Source: Sulfurimicrobium sp964552675 (GTDB taxonomy: Bacteria; Pseudomonadota; Gammaproteobacteria; Burkholderiales; Sulfuricellaceae). Taken from it: DNA of 32,274 bases. A program made the translations under genes and the position numbers. Shown here one piece after another: positions 7,982 to 16,610 of the stretch. Under the pieces are notes generated by a model. It had not been told where the DNA came from, ran no database searches, and was given only the letters and a program-made list of their open reading frames with translations. Position 1 is the stretch's first letter. The number at the start of each line of letters is the position of its first letter. The DNA lies in contig CAZKHJ010000029.1 in the NCBI GenBank assembly GCA_964552675.1, forward strand, positions 1 through 32,274. The letters run 5' to 3'.

Positions 7982-10900
7982 ATGCTGGAAAAACTCACCA
8001 CTTTCGCCCTGCAGCAGCGCCTGTTCGTGCTGGTGGCGTCGGCGCTGCTCGCCGCCGGCGGCTGGTACGCGGTGCAGAACGTGCCCATCGAGGCCTTCCC
8101 GGACGTGCAGGATGTCCAGGTCCAGGTCGTCACGCAGGCGCCGTGGCAGGCGCCGGCCGAGGTGGAGCGCGGAGTCACGCTGCCGATCGAAATGGAAATG
8201 AGCGGCGTGCCGCATCTGACCCAGTTGCGCTCGGTGTCCATCACCGGCCTGTCGGTGATCACCCTCACCTTTTCCGAGCACACCGACGACTATTTCGCGC
8301 GCCAGCAGGTGCTGGAGAAACTGCAGAACGTCACCCTGCCACCCGGCCTGCAGCCCTCGCTGGCGCCGCTCGCCACCGCCGTGGGCGAGGTCTACCGCTA
8401 CGTGCTGGACATCCCGCCCGGGATGCCGCTGTACGAGGCACGCGCAATCCAGGACTGGGTCATCCGCCCGGCGCTGCGCACCACGCCCGGCGTGGCGGAC
8501 GTGGTGAGTTTCGGCGGCACGGTCAAGGAATACCAGGTCCGCATCAATCCCTATGCGCTGAAGAAATACAATCTCACCATAGCCCAGGTATCGCAGGCGC
8601 TCTCCAGCAACAGCGCCAATACCGGCGGCGGCCTGCTCAAGCGCGGCGACGAGGCACTGGTGATCCGCGGCGTGGGCCTGTTCCACAGCCTGGACGACAT
8701 CGCCCGCAGCGTGGTGGCATCGCGCGACGGCAAACCTATCCTGGTATCCGACCTGGGCGAGGTGACGGTGGGCGCGCGCACCCGCTCCGGCATCGTCGCC
8801 TTCAACGAGCGCGACGACGTGGTGCAGGGCATCGTGGTGATGACCAAGGGCCAGAACGCGGCCAAGGTGGTGGAAGCGCTCAAGGAGAAAATCGCCGCCA
8901 CGGAAAAACACCTGCCGCCCGGCGTGCGCATCGCGCCTTACTACGACCGCACCAAGCTGATCCAGCACACGGTGCACACCGTTGCGGAGAACATGATCCT
9001 GGGTGCCATCCTGGTCATCGCCATCCTCATCGTGTTCCTCAAGAACTGGCGCGCCGCGCTGATCGTGGCGGCGGTGATCCCACTGTCGCTGCTGTTCGCC
9101 TTCATCCTGATGCACGCGCGCGGGGTGTCGGCCAACCTGATCTCGCTCGGCGCGATCGACTTCGGCATCATCATCGACAGCGCGGTGGTGCTAGTGGAAG
9201 CGCTGATGGTGCGGCTCACCCTGGCAGCCGGGGATCGCATGCCCAACCACGACAGCTACGGCTGGCGCATCCACACCCTGAAAATGACCGCAATCGAGAT
9301 GGGGCGGCCGATCCTGTTCTCCAAGGCGATCATCCTGCTCGCCTTCCTGCCGATCTTCACCTTTCAGCGCGTGGAGGGCAAAATTTTCGCCCCCATGACC
9401 TACACCCTGAGCTTCGCGCTGCTGGGGGCGATCCTGCTCACCGTCACGCTGATCCCGGCGCTGCTGTCCTACACCATGAGGAAGCATTCCATGGAGGAAA
9501 AGCACAGCGACTGGATGCATTGGCTGGAGCGCAAATACCGTGCGCTGCTGCTGGCTTCGCGCGAGCTGCGCCGCTACATCGTCGCTGGCGCGCTGGCGCT
9601 GCTGGCCCTGTCGCTGGCGCTGGCGCCGCTGCTGGGCAGCGAATTCCTGCCCAAGCTGGACGAGGGCAACATCTGGCTCAAAGTGGCGCTGCCGCCCTCC
9701 ACCGCGCTCGACACCACCAAGCAGGTGGAACGCCAGGTGCGCGCCATTCTCAAGAGCTATCCGGAAGTCAACAACGTGGTGACCCAGGTTGGACGCCCCG
9801 ACGACGGCACCGATCCCAAGGGGCCCAACAACCTGGAAATCATGGCCGACCTCAAGCCGCGCGAGACCTGGCGTTTCACCGACAAGGAAGCCATGATCGC
9901 GGACATGACCAAAAAGATCCGCGCCATGCCCGGCGCGCTGACCAACTTTTCCCAGGTCATCGAGGACAACGTGATGGAAGCACTGTCCGGCGTTCAGGGC
10001 GAGATCGCGGTCAAGATCTTCGGCCCCGACCTGGAAATCCTGGAGGACAAGGCCGAACGGGTGGCGGAACTGCTGGCCGGCATCCACGGCGCCACCGACG
10101 TGGCCGCCATCCGGGTGAGCGGCCAGACCGAACTCAACATCACCCTGGCACGCGACAAGCTGGCGCGCTACGGCATCAACATCAGCGACGCCAACGCCAC
10201 GATCCAGACAGCCCTGGGCGGCATGGCGGTGAACAGCTTCTACGAGGCGAACCGGCGTTTCGACGTCACGCTGCGGCTGAACAAGGCATACCGCGACGCG
10301 GTGGACGACGTGGCGGACCTGCCGGTCGCGCTGCCCGGCGGCAACGGCTCCATTCCGCTCGGGTCGATCGCCGACATCGAGGTCAAACAGGGCGCCACCC
10401 GCATCACCCGGGAAGCCGGCGGCCGCAGCGCCGCCGTGAAGATCAACCTGCTCGGCCGCGACCAGGGCAGCTTCGTGCAGGAAGCCATGGACAAGGTGGC
10501 GAGCGAAATCAAGCTGCCGCCCGGCTACACCATGACCTGGGGCGGCCAGTTCGAGAACCAGCAGCGCGCCATGAAGCGCCTGATGGTGATCATTCCGCTC
10601 TCGGTGGTGCTGATTTTCCTCGTGCTGTTCTGGGCCTTCCGCTCGCTCAGGAACGCCCTGCTGGTGCTGCTGATGATCCCCTTCACCCTGATCGGCGGCC
10701 TGGCCGGGCTGGCGCTGGCCGGCCTGCACCTGTCGGTTTCCGCCGCCGTGGGTTTCATCGCGGTGGCCGGAATCTCGGTGCAGAACGGCGTGATCATGGT
10801 GGAGCAGATCAAGGAACTGGTGATGAACGGCAAGGGCGTGGCGGAAAGCGTGATCGAGGGCGCGGTGCGGCGCCTGCGCCCGATCCTGATGACCGCGCTG

Positions 10901-11080
10901 ATGGCCGGTCTGGGCCTGCTGCCGGCGGCGCTGTCGCACGGCATCGGCTCGGAGACCCAGCGCCCCTTCGCGGTGGTGATCGTGGGCGGGCTGGTTTCCG
11001 CCACCCTTCTGACCCTCATCCTGCTGCCGCTGCTCTACCCCGGTTTCAGCGACGAGAACGATGACAAGGAATCCACATGA
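7982..11080 (+). CDS. Heavy-metal efflux RND pump 1 (CzcA/CusA family)
   Basis: A 1032-residue inner-membrane RND transporter that exports a heavy-metal cation by proton antiport. Visible landmarks are the N-terminal helix, the porter segment NVPIEAFPDVQDVQVQVVTQ, the central YYDRTKLI and the second-half helices (QRAMKRLMVIIPLSVVLIFL). TM4 carries DFGIIIDSAVVLVEALM with D393, D399 and E406. This resembles the CzcA-type DFG-x3-D proton relay rather than the CusA-type signature. It differs from canonical CzcA by S400 and A407 where Gly and Asn are usual. It is third in the operon after the outer-membrane factor and adaptor. Substrate specificity (divalent versus monovalent) is uncertain. Confidence 0.93.
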   Translation: MLEKLTTFALQQRLFVLVASALLAAGGWYAVQNVPIEAFPDVQDVQVQVVTQAPWQAPAEVERGVTLPIEMEMSGVPHLTQLRSVSITGLSVITLTFSEHTDDYFARQQVLEKLQNVTLPPGLQPSLAPLATAVGEVYRYVLDIPPGMPLYEARAIQDWVIRPALRTTPGVADVVSFGGTVKEYQVRINPYALKKYNLTIAQVSQALSSNSANTGGGLLKRGDEALVIRGVGLFHSLDDIARSVVASRDGKPILVSDLGEVTVGARTRSGIVAFNERDDVVQGIVVMTKGQNAAKVVEALKEKIAATEKHLPPGVRIAPYYDRTKLIQHTVHTVAENMILGAILVIAILIVFLKNWRAALIVAAVIPLSLLFAFILMHARGVSANLISLGAIDFGIIIDSAVVLVEALMVRLTLAAGDRMPNHDSYGWRIHTLKMTAIEMGRPILFSKAIILLAFLPIFTFQRVEGKIFAPMTYTLSFALLGAILLTVTLIPALLSYTMRKHSMEEKHSDWMHWLERKYRALLLASRELRRYIVAGALALLALSLALAPLLGSEFLPKLDEGNIWLKVALPPSTALDTTKQVERQVRAILKSYPEVNNVVTQVGRPDDGTDPKGPNNLEIMADLKPRETWRFTDKEAMIADMTKKIRAMPGALTNFSQVIEDNVMEALSGVQGEIAVKIFGPDLEILEDKAERVAELLAGIHGATDVAAIRVSGQTELNITLARDKLARYGINISDANATIQTALGGMAVNSFYEANRRFDVTLRLNKAYRDAVDDVADLPVALPGGNGSIPLGSIADIEVKQGATRITREAGGRSAAVKINLLGRDQGSFVQEAMDKVASEIKLPPGYTMTWGGQFENQQRAMKRLMVIIPLSVVLIFLVLFWAFRSLRNALLVLLMIPFTLIGGLAGLALAGLHLSVSAAVGFIAVAGISVQNGVIMVEQIKELVMNGKGVAESVIEGAVRRLRPILMTALMAGLGLLPAALSHGIGSETQRPFAVVIVGGLVSATLLTLILLPLLYPGFSDENDDKEST

Positions 11081-11100
11081 GCCCGGCCCCGGGTTTTAGC
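11077..11100 (+). other. Seven-residue micro-ORF overlapping the pump stop, with a GC-rich hairpin
   Basis: ATG at 11077 overlaps the pump stop as ATGA, the usual start of a next coupled gene, but it terminates after seven codons. The sequence GCCCGGCCCCGGGTTTT contains a short stem followed by four T, so it could be a weak terminator. It may be the scar of a deleted fourth operon gene or simply chance. Confidence 0.25.
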
Positions 11101-11133
11101 CAGCATTTCAACGGATAAAGAAAAAAATCCCTC

Positions 11134-12051
11134 ATGACTGCCAATTATTTACGAGCCATCGTCTTATTTGCCGGCTTGGCCAGTGGCAAGGTATCGCGCC
11201 AGGATACCTTTGATGAACTTAAAAATCGCTTGAAATTCGCCTTCCGGGGCTTGCTGATTTTGCCTTATACGCTTGAATGGCTGATTTTTTTGGGACAGAA
11301 CCCTATGTTGCGCACATTTATCGAGCGACGGCCAAGAATAGCCAGCAAGTTGCAACGCCCCTATATGCTGCAAAACATGGGGGTGGGCCAGCGCTTGAAA
11401 CTGCTGGAGCAGCACTACGCTTTTCAGTGCACCAGAATGCCTGCGGCGCTTTGCCGTGCGCTGCTGGCGGATGAGGATGTGGTGCTGGCCAAATTGCCTG
11501 GCAAGCATGACAGGTTCTACAGCATCATCCTGACCCAGCGGCACAACTTCGAAAAAGAGGGCGAACTGTCACTGCGGGTGACGGATGCAGCATGCAACAA
11601 CCTGGCAACGCTGACATTCAGTTTTCATGAAACCGGTAATGAGATGACGATACTCATTGGCGGTCTGCAAGGCCCGCCTCAGAGCCGCGATCACTCGCTC
11701 ATCAAGGAGGCGACCAAGGCATGTCATGGCTTGTTTCCGAAAAAGCTGGGTATTGAAGCCTTGCTGGAACTGGCACGGCAACTGGGGATCCATGCCGTGC
11801 ATGCTGTGGCAAAAGAGGCCCACATCTACAACCATTGGCGCTATCGCAGGGAGTTTCAGGCCGATTACAACCAGTTCTGGATAGCGCTGGGAGCGGAAAA
11901 AACAAGCCATTCATTTTATAAGCTACCTAACCCCATATACCACAAACCACTTGCTGAAGTGGAAAGCAAAAAGCGTTCGGAATATGCCAAACGCTATGCC
12001 TTACTGGCGGAGATGTCGGCGCAGATGGCTCAGGCAGTGCCAGCTTCTTGA
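11134..12051 (+). CDS. VirK/YbjX family (DUF535) protein
   Basis: A 305-residue protein matching the VirK/YbjX (DUF535) family by overall pattern. The early segment YMLQNMGVGQRLKLLEQHYAF is followed by a central LTFSFHE...ILIGGLQGPPQ and a conserved C-terminal YNHWRYRREFQADYNQFWIALGA. YbjX/VirK proteins in enteric bacteria are linked to envelope stress, antimicrobial-peptide resistance and virulence-factor localisation; their biochemical activity is not established. The gene looks less GC-rich than the flanking pump genes and has a weak ribosome-binding site (AAAGAAAAAA), which would suit a more recent arrival. It stands alone between the pump operon and the DUF4337 gene. Confidence 0.7.
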   Translation: MTANYLRAIVLFAGLASGKVSRQDTFDELKNRLKFAFRGLLILPYTLEWLIFLGQNPMLRTFIERRPRIASKLQRPYMLQNMGVGQRLKLLEQHYAFQCTRMPAALCRALLADEDVVLAKLPGKHDRFYSIILTQRHNFEKEGELSLRVTDAACNNLATLTFSFHETGNEMTILIGGLQGPPQSRDHSLIKEATKACHGLFPKKLGIEALLELARQLGIHAVHAVAKEAHIYNHWRYRREFQADYNQFWIALGAEKTSHSFYKLPNPIYHKPLAEVESKKRSEYAKRYALLAEMSAQMAQAVPAS

Positions 12052-12134
12052 TATATCCCGACAACGATCCGTCATCACTTTCCAAGATTCAAGCTGCATC
12101 ATCACAACAACCGGCAACAATTCAAGGAGTCACA

Positions 12135-12671
12135 ATGTCCGACGAAAAGAAAGAACCCTGGCTCAACTGGCTGGCCCTGACCACCGTGATTTTCGCGGTA
12201 TGCGCGACCCTCTCCACCTTCAAGGGAGGGGGTTATTCCTCGCGCTCCATCATGAGCCAGTCACAGGCCTCGGATCAGTGGGCCTTCTACCAGGCCAAGG
12301 CAATCAAGAGCTACCTCTACCAGATGCAGGTCGAAAAACTGGAACTCGAACTCCTCGGCCTCTCCCAGGGTGCCCCCCAGGCTCAGGCGGACGCCTATCG
12401 GGAAAAAATCGCGGATCACAGGAAGAAACAGGAAAAGTACGAGCAGGAAAAGCTCGCCATCCAGCAGGAAGCCAAGCACCTTGAAAGCGTGCGTGACGAG
12501 GCGCAGATTCATGCCAAGGCATTCGGCATCGCCGTGATCTATCTGCAGATCGCCATCCTGCTTTCATCGATTGCCGGCCTGCTGAAGAAAAAACCGGTAT
12601 GGTTTACGGGAATCGCCAGCGGGCTGGTCGGGATCGCCTACTTTGCCGATGGGTTCTTCACGCTGTTCTGA
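12135..12671 (+). CDS. DUF4337 membrane protein
   Basis: A 178-residue protein of the DUF4337 type. It has an N-terminal membrane helix (WLNWLALTTVIFAVCATLSTF) followed by GGGYSSRSIMSQSQASDQWAFYQAKAIKSYLYQMQ, the most conserved segment. A charged coiled-coil (~75-130: KIADHRKKQEKYEQEKLAIQQEAK) comes next, then two C-terminal helices. The start at 12135 is fixed by AAGGAG a few bases upstream; an in-frame upstream extension to 12048 lacks a ribosome-binding site. Function is unknown in the family. The 3' end overlaps the convergent PAP2 gene by 34 bases. Confidence 0.8.
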   Translation: MSDEKKEPWLNWLALTTVIFAVCATLSTFKGGGYSSRSIMSQSQASDQWAFYQAKAIKSYLYQMQVEKLELELLGLSQGAPQAQADAYREKIADHRKKQEKYEQEKLAIQQEAKHLESVRDEAQIHAKAFGIAVIYLQIAILLSSIAGLLKKKPVWFTGIASGLVGIAYFADGFFTLF

Positions 12672-13267
12672 ACAGGGGGACACCCGTACAGACGCTTGAC
12701 GGCGGCCCGCACCAGCACTACCACCAGCAGGCTGGAGAGAAACCCCGCCAGCACGTCGGCGGGGAAATGCGCCCCCAGACTGATACGGGACACCCCCACC
12801 CAGAGCACGAAAAATGTGCCGAGCACCTTGCCGCCCCGGCTCAGCACCGGCCACAGGCTGGCAGCAACCAGCATGGCAAAGGAGGAATGCCCGCTGGGCA
12901 GGCTGTGATGGTACTCGGGCTGGCCCACGATGTGCACGCTGCCCGCCAGCAAGGCCAGGGGCGGGCGGGGAAAATCCAGCAGGGGCTTGAGCCAGCCCAG
13001 CAACCAGCCGTCGAGCAGGTAGGCGATGCTGAATACCGCCAGCACTGCCAGCCAGCGTTCCGCGGCTGGCGACCCATAGCCTGGGGAGCGGCGCACGGCA
13101 AGCACGGCGACAAGGGCCGTCAGCGCGAGGTAGAAGGAAAAATTGGCATGCCCGCCGAGGCTGGTGCCCAGCAGCATGAAGCGGTCGATCACTTCGCCGT
13201 GCAGGTCGTTCACGGCGTGAAACAGCCAGACATTGAGACCGCCCCAGCCGTAGAGTATTTCTTTCAT
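12638..13267 (-). CDS. PAP2-superfamily membrane phosphatase
   Basis: A 209-residue polytopic phosphatase with all three PAP2 signatures. These are KPLLDFPRP (K94, R101), PSGH (124-127) and SRISLGAHFPAD (R161, catalytic H167, D171). Such enzymes dephosphorylate phosphatidic acid, undecaprenyl pyrophosphate or related lipids on the periplasmic face. The ATG at 13267 is preceded by AGGAGG at eight bases, so it is chosen over the TTG at 13288. Which lipid it acts on cannot be told from sequence. The gene is convergent with DUF4337 and lies downstream of RND pump 2 on the same strand. Confidence 0.88.
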   Translation of the reverse strand: MKEILYGWGGLNVWLFHAVNDLHGEVIDRFMLLGTSLGGHANFSFYLALTALVAVLAVRRSPGYGSPAAERWLAVLAVFSIAYLLDGWLLGWLKPLLDFPRPPLALLAGSVHIVGQPEYHHSLPSGHSSFAMLVAASLWPVLSRGGKVLGTFFVLWVGVSRISLGAHFPADVLAGFLSSLLVVVLVRAAVKRLYGCPPVQNSVKNPSAK

Positions 13268-13324
13268 GTCCCACGCCTCCTGAACCAAGAAACTACTGAT
13301 TTATTCCCTGAAGGGGGAGGGGTT

Positions 13325-13343
13325 TGGTTTAGCGAATAAACCA
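13325..13343. terminator. Perfect 7-bp hairpin between pump 2 and the PAP2 gene
   Basis: TGGTTTA-GCGAA-TAAACCA lies just after the pump 2 stop on the minus strand. No strong U-tract follows, so this is a candidate weak terminator or RNA stabiliser only. Confidence 0.35.
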
Positions 13344-13351
13344 GCGTTTGC

Positions 13352-16300
13352 CTAAGCATCGGATTCCGCCGGCTTCATGCCCCTGCGCGGCGAGTTGAAC
13401 GCCACATACAGCGTCGGCAGCACGATCAGGGTCAGCAGGGTAGCGGAGATCAGCCCCCCGATCACCACGATCGCCAGCGGACGCTGGGTTTCCGCGCCGA
13501 TGTCGTGCGACAGCGCCATCGGCAGCAGGCCCAGCATGGCCAGCAGCGCGGTCATCAGCACCGTCCTGAGGCGCACCAGCGAACCTTGCAGCACCGCTTG
13601 TTCAGCTGTCATGCCGGCGTTCTTGAGGTGATTGAAATGGCTCACCATCACCACCCCGTTCAGCACCGCCTGCCCGAACAGGGCGATGAAGCCGATCGCC
13701 GCCGACACCGAGAGCGGGATGCCGGTGAAATACAGGGCGACGATGCCGCCGATCAGGGCGAAGGGGATGTTGGAAATGATGAGAAAGGCACTCTTCACCG
13801 ACTTGAAGGCGTCGAACAGCAGGATGAAGATCAGCAGGATGGACAGCGGCACCACCCAGGACAGCCGCGCCATGGCCCGCTCCTGGTTCTCGAACTCGCC
13901 CGACCAGGTGACGCTGTAGCCCTCGGCCAGATGCACGCCGGATTCCACCCTGGCCTGCATGTCCTTGACCACGCTGCCCATGTCCCGGTCGCGGATGAAC
14001 ACGCCGATCGACAACACGCGCTTGCCGTTTTCGCGGCTGATGTTCATGGCGCCGGAGACCGCGCGGAAATCCACCACCTGCGACAGCGGCACGTGCGCCC
14101 CGCCGGGGGTGTCGATCAGCACGTTCTTCAGATTCGACAGGGCGCGTTCGGATTCCCTGAGGCGCACCGCCACGCCGAAGTGCTTCTCGCCCTCCCACAG
14201 CTCGGTGGCGGCCTTGCCGCCCATGGCGGTTTCCACCACGTCCTGCACATCCGCCACGTTGAGGCCGTAGCGCGCGGCAGCGGCGCGGTCGATCTCCAGC
14301 AGATATTGCGGCAGCTCGCCGTTGCGGTCGATGAAGGCACGCGCCACACCCTGCACGCCGCCGATCAGGCCGAGGATGTGGTTGGCTTCCTTTTTCAGCA
14401 CGTCGAGGTCGTCGCCGAACACCTTGATCACGATCTGGCCGTCGATCTGGGAAATGCTCTCCAGGATGTTGTCGCGGATCGGCTGCGAGAAACTCGGCTC
14501 GATGCCCGGCAATTCGGACAGCCGGTCGTCCATCTCGGCGATCAGCTTTTCCTTGCTCATGCCGGACCGCCACTCTTTTTCCGGCTTGAGGTCGACCAGG
14601 AACTCGGCGCTGTTGATCAGCTTGGGGTCGGTGCCGTCCTCGGGCCGCCCGGCCTTGGAAATCACCGAGTTGATCTCGGGGATCTGCCTCAGCACCTGGC
14701 GCATGCGCCGCGTCTCGGCCTGCACCTCGGTGACCGAGACCGAGGGCGGCAGCGGCACGTTGATCCAGATCGAGCCCTCGTTGAGCTCGGGCAGGAACTC
14801 GCTGCCCAGGCGGGTGGCCACGCCCAGACTGGCGGCCAGCGCCAGCACGGCAACGCCCAGCACCAGCTTGCGCTTGCCCAGCGCCCAGCTGAGCACGGGC
14901 TCGTACACCCGCTTGGTCCAGGCCACCAGGCGGTTGTCCTCGTGCGGCAGGTTTTTGGTCAGCAGGTAGCGGCACAGCACCGGCACCAGGGTCAGCGACA
15001 CGACCAGCGAGCCGATCAGGGCCGAAGTCACGGAAAACGCCATGGGCGAGAAGATGCGCCCCTCGTGGCGTTGCAGGGTGAAAATGGGGATGTGGGCAGC
15101 GATGATGATGACCATCGAAAACACCGTGGGCCGCCCCACTTCCGCCGCAGCTTCGAGTATCTCGTGCACCCGCGCCTTGGTGTTGTCGAGCGACTGGGCC
15201 TTCATCTCGCCGAGGCGGCGGAAGATGTTCTCCACCACGATCACCGCGCCATCGACGATGATGCCGAAATCCATCGCGCCCAGCGACAGCAGGTTGGCGG
15301 GAATGCCGACGAAGGTCAGGCCGATGAAGGTGGCCAGCAGCGAGAGCGGGATCACCAGCGCCACGATGGCCGCCGCACGCAGGTTGCCGAGAAACAGATA
15401 AAGCACCAGCGAAACCAGCAGCGCACCCTCTGTCAGATTGGAAAACACCGTCTTCAAGGTTTTGCCGATCAGCCAGGAGCGGTCGTAGAACGGCACCATC
15501 CTGACACCCTTGGGCAAGATTCTGGTGTTGATCATCTCCACCCGCGCCTTGAGCGCCTCCAGCACCAGCGAGGGATTCTCGCCCTTCCTCATCATCACGA
15601 TGCCGGACACCACGTCGTCGTTGTCGTCCTGGCCGACGATGCCCTGGCGCGGCACGGCGGCGATTTTCACTTCGGCGATGTCGCGCACCAGCACCGGCAC
15701 GCCACGGTTTTCCGCCACCACGATCTGGCCGATGTCGGCCGAGGAATGCAGCAGGCCGATGCCGCGTAGCAGGAATTGCTGGCGCCCCTGCTCCACCGCA
15801 CCGCCCCCTGCATTCGCGTTGGCGCGCGCCAGCGCGCCGAAAAGCTGCGCCAGCGTCACCTTGTAGTCGCGCATTTTGGCGAGATCGGGGTTGACCTCGT
15901 ACTGCTTGATCCGCCCGCCCAGGGTCACCACGTCGGCCACCCCCGGCACCTGGCGCAACTGCTTTTCCACCACCCAGTCCTGCAGGGTGCGCAGCTCGCG
16001 CGGGTCGAGGTGATCGCCTTCCAGGCGGTAGCGGTAAATCTCGCCGATGGCCGTGGACAGCGGCGCCAGCGCCGGTTCCACCCCCGGTGGCAGGTCCACC
16101 CCGCGCAGCCGCTCCACCACCTGCTGGCGGGCGAAATAGGCATTCGGCTTGTCGTCGAAGGTGAGGATCATGAAGGACAGCCCGAACTGGGTGTGCGAGA
16201 ACATGCGCACCGCGTTGGGCAGGCCGGAGAGCGCGATTTCCAGCGGGATCGTGACCTGCTTCTCCACTTCCTCGGCAGCACGGCCGGGGTAGAGGCTGAT

Positions 16301-16447
16301 CACCGTCACCTGGGTGTCGGAGACATCGGGAAAGGCCTCGATTGGCAACTGCTTGAAGGCGAGCACCCCGCCGCCCACGAACAGCAGCAGGCCCAGCCAG
16401 GTGAACAGGGGGTTGTGCAGGGCGAAGCCGACGATGCGCCTGATCAT
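13352..16447 (-). CDS. Heavy-metal efflux RND pump 2 (CzcA family)
   Basis: A 1031-residue RND transporter. TM4 carries DFGIIVDGAVIVVENIF with D393, D399-G400 and E406-N407, the canonical CzcA/CnrA-type divalent-cation signature. Other landmarks are QLPIEAFPDVSDTQVTVISLYPG near the N-terminus, FYDRSWLI, and ERAMARLSWVVPLSILLIFILL in the second half. The ATG at 16447 is preceded by GGTGGAG; an in-frame upstream start at 16480 lies inside an inverted repeat and is unlikely. It is preceded by its adaptor gene at 16611-17741 but has no outer-membrane factor nearby, so it may share the one at 5379. Likely substrates are Zn, Cd, Co or Ni, by family analogy. Confidence 0.93.
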   Translation of the reverse strand: MIRRIVGFALHNPLFTWLGLLLFVGGGVLAFKQLPIEAFPDVSDTQVTVISLYPGRAAEEVEKQVTIPLEIALSGLPNAVRMFSHTQFGLSFMILTFDDKPNAYFARQQVVERLRGVDLPPGVEPALAPLSTAIGEIYRYRLEGDHLDPRELRTLQDWVVEKQLRQVPGVADVVTLGGRIKQYEVNPDLAKMRDYKVTLAQLFGALARANANAGGGAVEQGRQQFLLRGIGLLHSSADIGQIVVAENRGVPVLVRDIAEVKIAAVPRQGIVGQDDNDDVVSGIVMMRKGENPSLVLEALKARVEMINTRILPKGVRMVPFYDRSWLIGKTLKTVFSNLTEGALLVSLVLYLFLGNLRAAAIVALVIPLSLLATFIGLTFVGIPANLLSLGAMDFGIIVDGAVIVVENIFRRLGEMKAQSLDNTKARVHEILEAAAEVGRPTVFSMVIIIAAHIPIFTLQRHEGRIFSPMAFSVTSALIGSLVVSLTLVPVLCRYLLTKNLPHEDNRLVAWTKRVYEPVLSWALGKRKLVLGVAVLALAASLGVATRLGSEFLPELNEGSIWINVPLPPSVSVTEVQAETRRMRQVLRQIPEINSVISKAGRPEDGTDPKLINSAEFLVDLKPEKEWRSGMSKEKLIAEMDDRLSELPGIEPSFSQPIRDNILESISQIDGQIVIKVFGDDLDVLKKEANHILGLIGGVQGVARAFIDRNGELPQYLLEIDRAAAARYGLNVADVQDVVETAMGGKAATELWEGEKHFGVAVRLRESERALSNLKNVLIDTPGGAHVPLSQVVDFRAVSGAMNISRENGKRVLSIGVFIRDRDMGSVVKDMQARVESGVHLAEGYSVTWSGEFENQERAMARLSWVVPLSILLIFILLFDAFKSVKSAFLIISNIPFALIGGIVALYFTGIPLSVSAAIGFIALFGQAVLNGVVMVSHFNHLKNAGMTAEQAVLQGSLVRLRTVLMTALLAMLGLLPMALSHDIGAETQRPLAIVVIGGLISATLLTLIVLPTLYVAFNSPRRGMKPAESDA

Positions 16448-16465
16448 TCCGCGCTCCACCAATGC

Positions 16466-16589
16466 ACCGCAAAGACGCAAAGGCGCAAAGAAAGCAGGCT
16501 GGTGCGGTCAATCTGACGTTCATCTGCCGCGCGAGCGGACAACTGTCTGCAAGAAGCGGTTTTTCTTTGCGCCTTTGCGTCTTTGTGGT
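16466..16589. repeat. GCAAAG-type inverted repeat, copy 2 (between adaptor and pump 2)
   Basis: The arms at 16466-16493 and 16562-16589 are 28 bases each and pair with a single mismatch. The core unit is ACCGCAAAGACGCAAAGG. A 68-base non-palindromic middle separates them. This is the best-preserved of four copies in the window. Confidence 0.88.
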
Positions 16590-16610
16590 TACGCACTGAA
16601 ATTTGCTGGA

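Noticed and set aside
7794..7982. A 62-codon ORF in the adaptor-pump gap
   Set aside because: It is composed of the GCAAAG-type inverted repeat and lacks a family signature.
11077..11100. A genuine small peptide gene after pump 1
   Set aside because: Only seven codons, with a GC hairpin inside; listed only as a possible scar.
13505..15769. A 754-codon plus-strand open frame opposite RND pump 2
   Set aside because: Antisense shadow of a high-GC gene; histidine- and glutamine-rich with no recognisable motif.
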